A DNA stretch of 64,000 nt from positions 1-64,000 of the forward strand of contig NZ_JACHXU010000008.1 of assembly GCF_014192335.1 (NCBI RefSeq), written 5' to 3'. The DNA comes from Aporhodopirellula rubra. Lineage in GTDB: Bacteria > Planctomycetota > Planctomycetia > Pirellulales > Pirellulaceae. The position numbers and the translations under genes are program-made. Under the pieces are notes generated by a model that saw only the letters and a program-made list of their open reading frames with translations, was not told where the DNA came from and searched no databases. Positions 54,494 to 62,713 of the stretch are shown here, piece after piece; the stretch's first letter is position 1; every line of letters begins with the position of its first letter.

Positions 54494-55643
54494 TGTGGTC
54501 TTCGCACGCCGTGTAAAGCGGACGCCACGCCGAACCGCGTTTCTTGACGACGTTTTTCAGATACTCGGCCCACACGAGTTTATCTTTTTCTTCGTCCCGT
54601 ACGATCGCTCCCTGCAATCCGGCGGCGAGATCGCCGGGTGACACACTGCCATCGCCGAAGTTACCCGCTAACGCCATGCTGCCGGTGAGTAGTGAGATCG
54701 CTTCGGCGGTAGACAGGACACCCGATGGAGTTTTGACTTTGTTCTTACCATCGAGCGTTTGCCCTTCGCGGAGTTCACGGAAGATCGTGACAATCTGTTC
54801 GATGGAATCTTCGCTAGGCAGTTCGGCCTGCAACGCGAGGTCGGCCGATAACTCTTTCACGCGATTGGTCACGATCTCAATTTCGGTTTCCATCTTTGCC
54901 GGCGTTGGCAATACGACAATGTTGAAACGTCGTTTTAATGCTGCCGACATATCGTTAACACCTCGGTCACGCGTGTTCGCCGTTGCGATCACGGAGAACC
55001 CTTTCGCTGCCGGCAGTTCCGTCGAAAGTTCGGGAATCGAAAGACGTTTCTCGCTAAGCAGCGAGATCATTGCGTCTTGAACTTCCGAGGCACATCGCGT
55101 GATTTCTTCGAACCGCGCAAGGCTGCCTTGTTCCATCGCCCGGTAGATCGGGCTTTTGATCAGTGCTTCCTGGCTAGGTCCATGCGCGATCAACATCGCA
55201 TAATTCCAGGTGTAACGAATTTGTTCTTCAGTGGTTCCCGCGGTGCCCTGGATAACCTTGGTGCTGTCACCGTTAATGGCAGCAGCGAGGTGCTCACTGA
55301 GCCAGGACTTCGCCGTACCGGGTTCGCCGATCAGAAGCAGCGCGCGATCGGTAACGAGTGTCGAGATGGCGATCTGCACGACACGGTCGTTGCCGACATA
55401 CTTTGGAAGAATCGTTCGCGAGCCGACTTTGCCACCAATGATGTAGGTCAAAACGCTCCGTGGCGACATCCTCCATCCCGCCGGACAAGGATCTTTCTCG
55501 GCGCGAATGAGGGCGTCGATCTCGTCCGCAAACGCCAATTCGGCGGGCTGCCTTAGTACGGACGAAGCATCGGCAGTATCTGGATTGCCTTTTGACTTAG
55601 AAACCGAAACGGCCGACTTTGGGGAAGTAGACTTTTTGGCCAT
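54486..55643 (-). CDS. MoxR-like AAA ATPase, first gene of the MoxR-DUF5682-VWA cluster
   Basis: This is a 385-residue AAA ATPase of the MoxR type. The Walker A motif is GEPGTAKS at 106-113. The Walker B region is ARFEEITR at 176-183, with Glu where most MoxR proteins have the Asp of LLLDEINR. Sensor 1 is VIATANTRDRGVNDMSAALK, and the arginine finger follows at LKRRFN. It ends GSAWRPLYTACEDHNG, and its stop overlaps the DUF5682 start. MoxR ATPases work with VWA partners as chaperones that mature or activate other proteins; here the third partner would be DUF5682. The role in the cell is not known. Confidence 0.92.
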   Translation of the reverse strand: MAKKSTSPKSAVSVSKSKGNPDTADASSVLRQPAELAFADEIDALIRAEKDPCPAGWRMSPRSVLTYIIGGKVGSRTILPKYVGNDRVVQIAISTLVTDRALLLIGEPGTAKSWLSEHLAAAINGDSTKVIQGTAGTTEEQIRYTWNYAMLIAHGPSQEALIKSPIYRAMEQGSLARFEEITRCASEVQDAMISLLSEKRLSIPELSTELPAAKGFSVIATANTRDRGVNDMSAALKRRFNIVVLPTPAKMETEIEIVTNRVKELSADLALQAELPSEDSIEQIVTIFRELREGQTLDGKNKVKTPSGVLSTAEAISLLTGSMALAGNFGDGSVSPGDLAAGLQGAIVRDEEKDKLVWAEYLKNVVKKRGSAWRPLYTACEDHNG

Positions 55644-55754
55644 GCGTGGAAGGCTCAGCGAAGAGGTGTGGGGACAGGTGTTCGAGAATTGCCATCTGCA
55701 AACAGTTGATGCAATATACCAAAGCCGTCCACACCGACGCGTCGCGGGCCATGA

Positions 55755-56591
55755 TTACTTTGGCTCTAACAGCCAGATACCGGCGTTGAGAAGCCGCTTG
55801 AGTTCGGCGGCGTCGATGGACGCTTCCGCCGCATGCCTCGAATCATAGATCACAATCGACTGACGTTGGACCTCGCGAACACGGACCACACCGGGCGGAT
55901 CGATTCCGTTCATGAAATAGAATTGACCGCTTTCAATTTTGGGCCGGATCCGTGCCTTTCGATCGGCACCCGCTTCAATTTTCAGTTTTGGACCGTATTG
56001 GTACTTCTCGGCAAATCGTTCGAGAAGATTGGGGTCAGGCGTCTCGGGCGGGGTGGGCACGCTCGCCGTGGACGAATTTTCGTCTGTCGTTTGATTCGGG
56101 TCTTCGCTCGTCCCCGATGACGGACTCTGTGCATCGTCATCTGACATAGTCTCGCCATCGGACGCGTGTCCTTCGTTGGAAACGGCATGATCCAGGGCTG
56201 AGATCAAATCTCGAAACGTTTTATTAACCGGGCCAGTGAGTTGCTGCATTTTGGCTTGGGCGTTTTTGACCTCATTGAGCTTTTGCAGAGAGAGGTTCAC
56301 TTTTCCTTGTCGTGCTGAAGCGATGATCGATCCGACCATCGAATTCCAACGGCCAGAAATTCCGTTAAACGTCATCTCCATCTGGCGGACGCGTTGCAAC
56401 GATGACTGGGCGCGGCCTTGGTTGAATTCCTTCTGTGCTTCGGCCAATTCCGAATTGAACGAATTGATGCCCTTGAGTCCCTCGATCACATTCCCACCGG
56501 GTAAGCCACGCACCGCACCGCCGGTCAGGTTCGCAGTACGTTGAATTGCGGTCGAGACGTTCGAGAAGAGGATTGAGTCCACTCGGATCAT
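55755..56591 (-). CDS. Uncharacterised protein upstream of the MoxR-DUF5682-VWA cluster
   Basis: This 278-residue protein has no signal peptide. A helical N-terminal half (LAEAQKEFNQGRAQSSLQRV, and KLNEVKNAQAKMQQLTGPVN) is followed by an acidic Ser/Thr/Asp/Pro linker near 140-180 and a C-terminal beta-like part (SIVIYDSRHAAEASIDAAEL). No family was recognised. It lies 111 bases before the MoxR gene on the same strand, close enough to belong to that operon but not overlapping, so membership is uncertain. A SWIM-type zinc protein, which I would have expected beside DUF5682 genes, is not found. Confidence 0.6.
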   Translation of the reverse strand: MIRVDSILFSNVSTAIQRTANLTGGAVRGLPGGNVIEGLKGINSFNSELAEAQKEFNQGRAQSSLQRVRQMEMTFNGISGRWNSMVGSIIASARQGKVNLSLQKLNEVKNAQAKMQQLTGPVNKTFRDLISALDHAVSNEGHASDGETMSDDDAQSPSSGTSEDPNQTTDENSSTASVPTPPETPDPNLLERFAEKYQYGPKLKIEAGADRKARIRPKIESGQFYFMNGIDPPGVVRVREVQRQSIVIYDSRHAAEASIDAAELKRLLNAGIWLLEPK

Positions 56592-56905
56592 GGTTCGCGT
56601 GTTGGCTGCAGAGACAGGGGTGGAGAGAACGAGAGCGGAAAGTCACCGCCACTTGCCCATTTTAGTTCATTGAAAACCCGGCAGGTGGCGAGGGTCCGCG
56701 ATGTCTTGTTGGCAGGTTCGGCAATCTAGGTAGTTCAGTAGATACAAAGTCACGATTAAAGCTTAGAAGGTGGTGTTAATCATACAAATTGCCCGACTTG
56801 TCTTGATTCCGGAACGCGGTATAGGCTATGCCCGACGAACAAATGTGGGCATCCTGAGGACAGGCTGCTCGACATGCGTCTATCAAAGGATTGAATGCTT
56901 CGCAC
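56592..56905. promoter_or_regulatory. Upstream region of the cation/proton antiporter operon
   Basis: No gene was seen in these 314 bases between divergent genes. A possible promoter is TTGTCT at 56798-56803 with TATAGG at 56820-56825, 16 bases between, matching sigma-70 only in part. AAAGGA at 56885-56890 would serve mrpE. Confidence 0.3.
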
Positions 56906-57460
56906 GTGAAATACGCCTTAACTCTTCTTGTCGCCCTCGTTGCCAACTGGTTGCTGTGGTCAGGGCATTTTGACAACCCGTTCCTGATCGGGTTAGGAGC
57001 GGCTTCGTGCCTATTTTGCCTGTGGCTTTCATCGCGAATGAAAATCGTCGATGAAGAGGGTGCCCCGGCACATCTCGGTTTGCGACCATTCTTGCTGTAT
57101 GCACCTTGGTTAGCCAAGGAGATTGTGACGTCGAATATCAACGTCGCGAGAATCATTTTGTCTCCCGTGATGCCACTGCGGCGAAACCTGATCTTGGTTC
57201 CTGCGAAACAAAAAAGTGAAATCGGGCGAGTCATTTTCGCCAACTCGATCACGTTGACCCCGGGCACCGTTTCGGTACGCCTGGAAGGCAACAATATTCT
57301 CGTTCACGGGCTTTCACTGGATGAGTCTGCCGACGACATGGCGGGCGAGATGGGTGAACGTGTCTGTCGCCTGGAGCGATGCGAAAACGCCGCTGCCAAC
57401 GAGTGCGATGACGATTCTGTTGAGTCCCAACCAAACACATCTGGCCAAGGAGAATCCTGA
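56906..57460 (+). CDS. mrpE: Monovalent cation/H+ antiporter subunit E
   Basis: This small membrane subunit of the Mrp/Mnh complex has about 184 residues. Two N-terminal hydrophobic segments, KYALTLLVALVANWLLWSGH and NPFLIGLGAASCLFCLWLS, are followed by the MrpE landmark YAPWLAKEIVTSNINVARII and IFANSITLTPGTVSVRLEG, then an acidic tail. The start is uncertain: GTG 56906 is used, with AAAGGA 15 bases upstream; TTG 56891 touches that site and is less likely. The next gene starts at the base where this one ends (TGATG). Confidence 0.9.
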   Translation: MKYALTLLVALVANWLLWSGHFDNPFLIGLGAASCLFCLWLSSRMKIVDEEGAPAHLGLRPFLLYAPWLAKEIVTSNINVARIILSPVMPLRRNLILVPAKQKSEIGRVIFANSITLTPGTVSVRLEGNNILVHGLSLDESADDMAGEMGERVCRLERCENAAANECDDDSVESQPNTSGQGES

Positions 57461-57789
57461 TGTCGCCGGATCTATTGCCGAGTGAATTGACGTCGGGCGT
57501 GTTAATGGCAACCTCGTTTGCGGTGTTGTTAACGATGATTTTGGCTTTGGTTCGCGCCACGCTGGGACCGACGGTTTTCGACCGTGTGCTGGCCCTCAAC
57601 ATGTTCGGTACCAAGACGGTCCTCCTGATTTCTGTGGTCAGTTTCGTGACCGGACGGAGTGATTTTCTCGACCTCGCTCTTCTCTACAGCCTGATGAATT
57701 TCATCGGCATGGTCGCGCTGCTGCGATTCACCCAGTACAACAGCTTCAGTGATAGCGCCGTGATAACGGGAGAATCCAACGAGCCATGA
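57460..57789 (+). CDS. mrpF: Monovalent cation/H+ antiporter subunit F
   Basis: This 109-residue protein has three hydrophobic segments (MATSFAVLLTMILALVRATL, MFGTKTVLLISVVSFVTG and LALLYSLMNFIGMVALLRFT), as in MrpF, with the family motif LGPTVFDRVLALNMFGTK in the first loop. AAGGAGA ahead of ATG 57460 is an excellent ribosome binding site. It overlaps mrpG by four bases. It is one of the small structural subunits of the complex in the cytoplasmic membrane. Confidence 0.92.
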   Translation: MSPDLLPSELTSGVLMATSFAVLLTMILALVRATLGPTVFDRVLALNMFGTKTVLLISVVSFVTGRSDFLDLALLYSLMNFIGMVALLRFTQYNSFSDSAVITGESNEP

Positions 57790-58133
57790 TTGCATTGGAA
57801 ATCGCCAGCTACTTTTTTCTGATCGGCGGGGCCGTGTTCTCGGTCATCGGCGGCATCGGGTTGGTCCGACTGCCCGAGTTCTATTCACGGATGCACGGCG
57901 GCGGGATCACCGACACGATGGGTGCCGGATTGGTGGTCATCGGGTTGATCCTATTGGCCGGTCCGACCCTCGCGGCATTCAAATTGTTCGTGATTCTGTT
58001 TTTTCTCACCGTCACGAGTCCGAGTTCCTGCCACGCGTTGGCGAAATCAGCACTCTTAAACGGACTCAAGCCACAGCTCGATATCGAAACTGATATCGAA
58101 TTGCCGACGATCGGCGGGAGGAAACCAGAATGA
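57786..58133 (+). CDS. mrpG: Monovalent cation/H+ antiporter subunit G
   Basis: This 115-residue protein has three membrane segments (ASYFFLIGGAVFSVIGGIGL, MGAGLVVIGLILLAGPTLAA and FKLFVILFFLTVTSPSSCHA). The MrpG signature is GLVRLPEFYSRMHGGGITDT, and the tail is short and polar. The last segment ends with a typical SPSSCHALAKSAL helix. The gene overlaps both neighbours by four bases, so E, F and G are translated together with the next subunit. Confidence 0.93.
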   Translation: MIALEIASYFFLIGGAVFSVIGGIGLVRLPEFYSRMHGGGITDTMGAGLVVIGLILLAGPTLAAFKLFVILFFLTVTSPSSCHALAKSALLNGLKPQLDIETDIELPTIGGRKPE

Positions 58134-58696
58134 ATCTGATTGTTTTCGCATTACTCGCGTTGCTCGCCATTACGGCGGTTGCGATCGCAAAGCTGCGAGA
58201 ACTGTGGGCGGTGATCATGTTCACCGGCATCTACAGTTTTCTCAGTGCGAGTTGGATGATGATCCTCGACGCACCTGATGTCGCGTTCACCGAGGCCGCC
58301 GTGGGTGCAGGAATCTCGACGGTGTTGATGCTCAGCACGATGGCGTTGACGGGCAAAGCGGAAGAGATTCCTCGCAAGAAGTCGCTTGTCCCCTTATTCG
58401 TTGTCCTCGTTACCGGTGCGACGCTGGTTTACGGGACGCTCGATATGCCTCATTTCGGCTCACCGAATGCTCCGGTTCAGGTGTATCCGGATCCGTCGTT
58501 TGTCGAACGATCCGAAGCCGACATGCACGGATTACCTAACGTCGTGACGGCGCTTCTAGCGAGCTACCGGGGTTATGACACGCTCGGGGAAACCACCGTG
58601 GTTTTGACGGCAGGTATCGCGGTATTGCTGATCCTACGTCGTGACGATGAAGAAAAAGACGAATCGGCCCAACTCGCGGGGAATAAGACCTCATGA
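58130..58696 (+). CDS. DUF4040/MbhD-MbhE-like subunit, equivalent to the C-terminal part of MrpA
   Basis: This 188-residue protein matches what is the C-terminal end of MrpA in standard operons. The MbhD-like region is LRELWAVIMFTGIYSFLSAS and DAPDVAFTEAAVGAGISTVL, with two acidic residues inside membrane segments. The second part (TALLASYRGYDTLGETTVVL) corresponds to the FRGFDTLGE motif of MrpA/MbhE. So the MrpA module is split here and the antiporter part is carried by other subunits. It overlaps mrpG and mrpB by four bases each. Confidence 0.88.
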   Translation: MNLIVFALLALLAITAVAIAKLRELWAVIMFTGIYSFLSASWMMILDAPDVAFTEAAVGAGISTVLMLSTMALTGKAEEIPRKKSLVPLFVVLVTGATLVYGTLDMPHFGSPNAPVQVYPDPSFVERSEADMHGLPNVVTALLASYRGYDTLGETTVVLTAGIAVLLILRRDDEEKDESAQLAGNKTS

Positions 58697-59133
58697 GTGC
58701 GTTTCCGATCATCCGGATCATCACCAAACTGTTGATCCCTTATATCTTGTTATTTGCATTTTACGTCCAATTTCACGGCGACTATGGTCCCGGTGGTGGA
58801 TTCCAAGCGGGAGTGATCTTCGCGTCAGCGTTGATTCTTTATGGTTTGGTGTTCGGCCTCGATGCGATTAAGAAGGTCGCGCCGCCGATTGTGATTGAGA
58901 AATGCATGGCACTCGGCGTGTTGGTTTACGCAGGTACCGGCGCGCTGACGATGGCTCTCGGTGGAAAATTCCTCGACTACAACGTGCTCGAACATCATGT
59001 GTTGCCTCAGTGGCACGTACCGAGTGGGCAGCACTTGGGCATTTTTCTCGTTGAACTCGGTGTCGGAATCACGGTGACCGCCGTGATGACGATGATTTTC
59101 TACGCGTTCGCGGGAAGGAAGCAAGTCCAATGA
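58693..59133 (+). CDS. mrpB: Monovalent cation/H+ antiporter subunit B
   Basis: This 146-residue protein has four membrane segments. The N-terminal ITKLLIPYILLFAFYVQFHG then YGPGGGFQAGVIFASALILY is the MnhB signature (the GHxxPGGGF type). Later segments are ALGVLVYAGTGALTMALGGK and IFLVELGVGITVTAVMTMIF. The gene overlaps its neighbours by four bases on both sides. It is a membrane structural subunit of the antiporter. Confidence 0.93.
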   Translation: MSAFPIIRIITKLLIPYILLFAFYVQFHGDYGPGGGFQAGVIFASALILYGLVFGLDAIKKVAPPIVIEKCMALGVLVYAGTGALTMALGGKFLDYNVLEHHVLPQWHVPSGQHLGIFLVELGVGITVTAVMTMIFYAFAGRKQVQ

Positions 59134-59666
59134 CGCTCGAATCCATCGCGGGACTCTACAACTACTGGGTCGTGATCTTTTTGATGATGACCGGGTTCTA
59201 CATCGTGTTGGCACGAAAGAATCTGATCAAGTCAGTCATCGGTTTGAACATCTTCCAAACGTCTGTGTTCCTGCTCTACATCACGATGGGCAAGGTCGAT
59301 CACGGGACCGCCCCGATCGTCCCACCGGCCATTGCGGCCGAGCAAGCACACGCGGCACACGGCACGACGGAAGCAGGACATGCCGCCGTGGGGCATGCGG
59401 CACTAGAACACGCCGAGACGGCCCAAGGCTTGGCTCACGACGTGGCTCATAACCTCGCCGACGATGCGATCAGCCATGGTAGTGAGTTAGCTCATGCTTC
59501 GACGGAAATCATTTACTCCAACCCACTGCCGAGCGTTTTGATGCTGACGGCGATCGTGGTCGGTATCGCGACAACGGCATTGGCACTCGCGCTGGTCGTC
59601 CGGATCCGAGAAGATTACGGCACGGTGGATGAAGAACGAATTTTAGAATTGGATCGCGGCGAATGA
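59130..59666 (+). CDS. mrpC: Monovalent cation/H+ antiporter subunit C with a His/Ala-rich insert
   Basis: This 178-residue protein is a NuoK-like subunit. The N-terminal segments (NYWVVIFLMMTGFYIVLARK, NLIKSVIGLNIFQTSVFLLY) and the last segment (SVLMLTAIVVGIATTALALA) are typical of MrpC, and the membrane glutamate position must lie in this core. Between segments two and three, at about 71-127, is an insert rich in His and Ala, with nine histidines in AHAAHG, GHAAVGHAALEH and AHDVAHN. Standard MrpC has a short loop here, so this is a clear extension. The stop is followed by a 25-base gap to mrpD. Confidence 0.92.
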   Translation: MTLESIAGLYNYWVVIFLMMTGFYIVLARKNLIKSVIGLNIFQTSVFLLYITMGKVDHGTAPIVPPAIAAEQAHAAHGTTEAGHAAVGHAALEHAETAQGLAHDVAHNLADDAISHGSELAHASTEIIYSNPLPSVLMLTAIVVGIATTALALALVVRIREDYGTVDEERILELDRGE

Positions 59667-59691
59667 GGCACTTTACATTGGGAGAGATCAC

Positions 59692-61182
59692 ATGATTGAT
59701 GCGATCTATGCCCATCTACCGATCCTATTGATCGTATTACCACTGGTCGCGGCACCGTGCTGCGTGCTCGTCGGAAACGGCAGAGCGGCGTACCTACTCG
59801 CCCTCGTTGTGTCTTTTTTGACGTTCGCATGCAGCATCGTGTTGCTCGGCGAAGCGCTCGATCACGATGTGATTCGGTACGAGCTAGGCAATTGGAGTCC
59901 ACCGTACGGGATTGAATACCGGGTCGATATCTTCTCCGGATTCGTAATGGCATTCGTATCCGGGATCGGTGCGATCGTTCTCGTGTATGCCCCGTTGAGC
60001 GTTCGCGACGAAATCCCGGCATCGAAACACTATCTCTTTTACGCGACGTATCTGTTGTGCATGACGGGTTTGCTCGGCATGTGCGTGACGGGCGACTTGT
60101 TCAATGTGTTCGTGTTCCTAGAGATTTCATCGCTGTCGTCGTACGCGTTGATAAGTCTCGGTCGAACGCGGCGGGCACCCTTGGCGGCGTTTCAGTATTT
60201 GATTCTCGGCAGCATCGGAGCGACGTTCATCCTGATCGGTATCGGGTTGCTGTATCAGATGACCGGAACGCTCAACATGGCGGACATTGCCGCTCGTGTA
60301 CCGCATGAACACGGGCCCCGCACGGTACTGGTCGCGTTTGCGTTTTTGACGGTCGGACTGTGCGTGAAAATGGCAGTCTTTCCGCTGCACACTTGGTTGC
60401 CCAACGCGTACACCTACGCCCCTTCCGTGGTGACCTGTTTTATCGCGGCGACTGCCACAAAAGTTTCAGTCTACGCGTTCGTCCGAATCATTTTTGGAAT
60501 CATCACACCCGGATTCGCGTTCGATGTGTTGCCGCTCGATACCGAGTTGATGCTGTTCTCGCTGGTCGGGATTTTCATAGCATCGACGGCGGCAATTTAC
60601 CAAGACAACGTAAAGCGACTGCTCGCGTATTCGAGTGTCGCCCAGATCGGTTACATGTTGTTAGGCATCTCGATGGCAACACCGACAGGTTTGTCCGGGG
60701 GAATCGTTCATATGTTCAACCACGCCTTGATCAAGGGCGGATTGTTCATGGTCGCCGGTTGTTTTGCACTTCGATTGGGAAGTGTGCAACTGTCGGATTG
60801 GAAGGGTGCTGGACGCACAATGCCGTTTACCGCGTTGGCATGGGCAATCGGTGGATTGGCATTGATTGGAGTGCCTTTGACGGCTGGTTTCATTAGCAAA
60901 TGGTTGCTGCTGACCAGTGCGTTCGAAACCGGTCGATGGCCGATTGCTGTATTGATGTTGCTCAGTTCGTTGCTCGCCGTCGTGTACGTTTGGCGGGTGG
61001 TCGAGACGTTATTCTTCTCCGAACCGAGCGAAGCTGCAGCGAATGCGACGGAAGCACCGCTCCGGATGCTGGTGCCGACTTACGTTTTAATCGGGGCAAC
61101 GTTGTTGTTCGGGGTTTGGACGCCTTATTCCGCGGGCATCGCTCGCCAGGCTGCGATCGCGCTTTTGGGAGGAACCCCGTAA
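59692..61182 (+). CDS. mrpD: Monovalent cation/H+ antiporter subunit D (NuoN/MrpD-like)
   Basis: This 496-residue proton-translocating subunit is of the MrpD/NuoL/NuoN type, with about 14 membrane segments. The key transmembrane glutamate is in GDLFNVFVFLEISSLSSYAL. The lysine is in FLTVGLCVKMAVFPLHTWLP, with His and Trp beside it, and the second lysine region is QDNVKRLLAYSSVAQIGYML. Segment order is as in MrpD. Start ATG 59692 is 25 bases after mrpC. The next subunit gene starts one base after the stop. Confidence 0.94.
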   Translation: MIDAIYAHLPILLIVLPLVAAPCCVLVGNGRAAYLLALVVSFLTFACSIVLLGEALDHDVIRYELGNWSPPYGIEYRVDIFSGFVMAFVSGIGAIVLVYAPLSVRDEIPASKHYLFYATYLLCMTGLLGMCVTGDLFNVFVFLEISSLSSYALISLGRTRRAPLAAFQYLILGSIGATFILIGIGLLYQMTGTLNMADIAARVPHEHGPRTVLVAFAFLTVGLCVKMAVFPLHTWLPNAYTYAPSVVTCFIAATATKVSVYAFVRIIFGIITPGFAFDVLPLDTELMLFSLVGIFIASTAAIYQDNVKRLLAYSSVAQIGYMLLGISMATPTGLSGGIVHMFNHALIKGGLFMVAGCFALRLGSVQLSDWKGAGRTMPFTALAWAIGGLALIGVPLTAGFISKWLLLTSAFETGRWPIAVLMLLSSLLAVVYVWRVVETLFFSEPSEAAANATEAPLRMLVPTYVLIGATLLFGVWTPYSAGIARQAAIALLGGTP

Positions 61183-61183
61183 G

Positions 61184-62695
61184 ATGTCTCCCGATCACAT
61201 GATATGGATTTCGTTAGCGTTGCCGCTTCTCGCGGTCGGACTGATTGCCTTCTTCGGAAAGACTCCCGATCTTCGTGACGGTGCTTCGGGCACCATTGCG
61301 GGATTGTTGTTTATCGTCACCGCCTCGCTTTCGATCGGCGTGTTCTCGGGCGAGCGACCTGAATTGCATCTCGGTGAAATGTTGCCGGGATTCGAAATTG
61401 CATTTCGAGTTGAACCGCTCGGGATGTTGTTCGCATTGGTGGCATCAGGATTATGGATTCTGACAACCGCGTACGCCGTCGGTTACATGCGAGGTCATCA
61501 CGAGCTTCATCAAACGCGGTTTTTCGCGTGTTTTGCGATCGCGATTTTTGCTGCACTCGCGGCCGCCTTCTCGGCGAACCTTTTTACTTTGTTTGTCGCC
61601 TACGAGGTGATGACCATTTCGACCTACCCGTTGGTCACCCATCACGGGACCGAAGAAGCGAAACGGGGAGGTCGTATCTATCTTGGGATCCTGTTATCGA
61701 CTTCGATCGCGTTTTTCATGTTGGCGATCGTTTGGACGTGGTCCCTCGCCGGGACGCTCGACTTCAAATTGGGTGGAATTCTCTCCGATGCTGTAGCCGA
61801 AGACAGGATTTCGCAAACCGGTTTGGGCGTTCTGATCGGACTCTTCGCATTCGGCATCGGCAAAGCGGCACTGATGCCGTTTCACCGGTGGTTGCCGGCC
61901 GCGATGGTGGCACCTACGCCTGTCAGTGCGTTGTTGCACGCGGTGGCGGTCGTCAAGGTCGGCGTGTTTTCGGTGATGAAGGTATGTGTTTATATCTTCG
62001 GATTGGAATTGCTACGTGAGACCGGTGTGAGTCTGTATCTCGCCTACGTCGCCGGGTTCACGTTGGTGGTGGCTTCGTTGGTTGCGATGACCAAAGACAA
62101 TTTGAAGGCCCGGTTGGCTTACTCAACGATCGGACAGCTCGCCTACATCACTCTCGGTGCGATGTTAGCAACGCCAAACAGTGTGATCGGTGGCGGGATG
62201 CATATCGCAATGCACGCGGTAGGCAAAATCACATTGTTCTTCTGTGCGGGGGCGATCTACGTGGCCGCACACAAGAAGAATATCAGTGACATGGAAGGAC
62301 TCGGTCGCAAAATGCCATTCACGTTCGCGGCATTCCTAATCGCCTCAGTCAGCATCATCGGATTGCCGCCTGGTGGTGGTGCATGGAGCAAATGGTTCTT
62401 GGCCGTTGGAACGGTGGAAACTCACCAATACCTGTTAACCGCCGCGTTGATGGTCAGTTCACTGTTGAATATCGCTTACCTCGTTCCGATCCCGATACGA
62501 GCATTCATGAAACCTAAATCGGGATCGCCCGACGAACCCGTCCAAGAAACCGGCGGTTGGTTTGCCAATCTGCAAGAGGCACCCGCATTGTGCGTCGTTC
62601 CCCTGTGTGTAACCGCGATCGGCAGCGTCGCGTTGTTTTTCGCCGCCGAATGGATTTATCAGGCTTTGTTGCCCATCACAATGATGCCTTCTTAG
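61184..62695 (+). CDS. Second proton-conducting antiporter subunit (NuoL/HyfB-like)
   Basis: This is a second antiporter-type subunit, 503 residues. The glutamate is in NLFTLFVAYEVMTISTYPLV, the lysine in LFAFGIGKAALMPFHRWLP, and the second lysine region is KDNLKARLAYSTIGQLAYIT. GGGAGGA before ATG 61184 is a strong ribosome binding site. It follows mrpD by one base. In ordinary Mrp operons only MrpA and MrpD carry this module, so a free second copy is consistent with the missing N-terminal part of MrpA. It may supply a further proton channel. Confidence 0.92.
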   Translation: MSPDHMIWISLALPLLAVGLIAFFGKTPDLRDGASGTIAGLLFIVTASLSIGVFSGERPELHLGEMLPGFEIAFRVEPLGMLFALVASGLWILTTAYAVGYMRGHHELHQTRFFACFAIAIFAALAAAFSANLFTLFVAYEVMTISTYPLVTHHGTEEAKRGGRIYLGILLSTSIAFFMLAIVWTWSLAGTLDFKLGGILSDAVAEDRISQTGLGVLIGLFAFGIGKAALMPFHRWLPAAMVAPTPVSALLHAVAVVKVGVFSVMKVCVYIFGLELLRETGVSLYLAYVAGFTLVVASLVAMTKDNLKARLAYSTIGQLAYITLGAMLATPNSVIGGGMHIAMHAVGKITLFFCAGAIYVAAHKKNISDMEGLGRKMPFTFAAFLIASVSIIGLPPGGGAWSKWFLAVGTVETHQYLLTAALMVSSLLNIAYLVPIPIRAFMKPKSGSPDEPVQETGGWFANLQEAPALCVVPLCVTAIGSVALFFAAEWIYQALLPITMMPS

Positions 62696-62713
62696 TGTGC
62701 CGCAAGGACGAAC

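Noticed and set aside
56891-56905. TTG at 56891 as start of mrpE
   Set aside because: The AAAGGA site touches the codon with no spacing, and the added residues do not match MrpE; GTG 56906 is more likely, though still uncertain.
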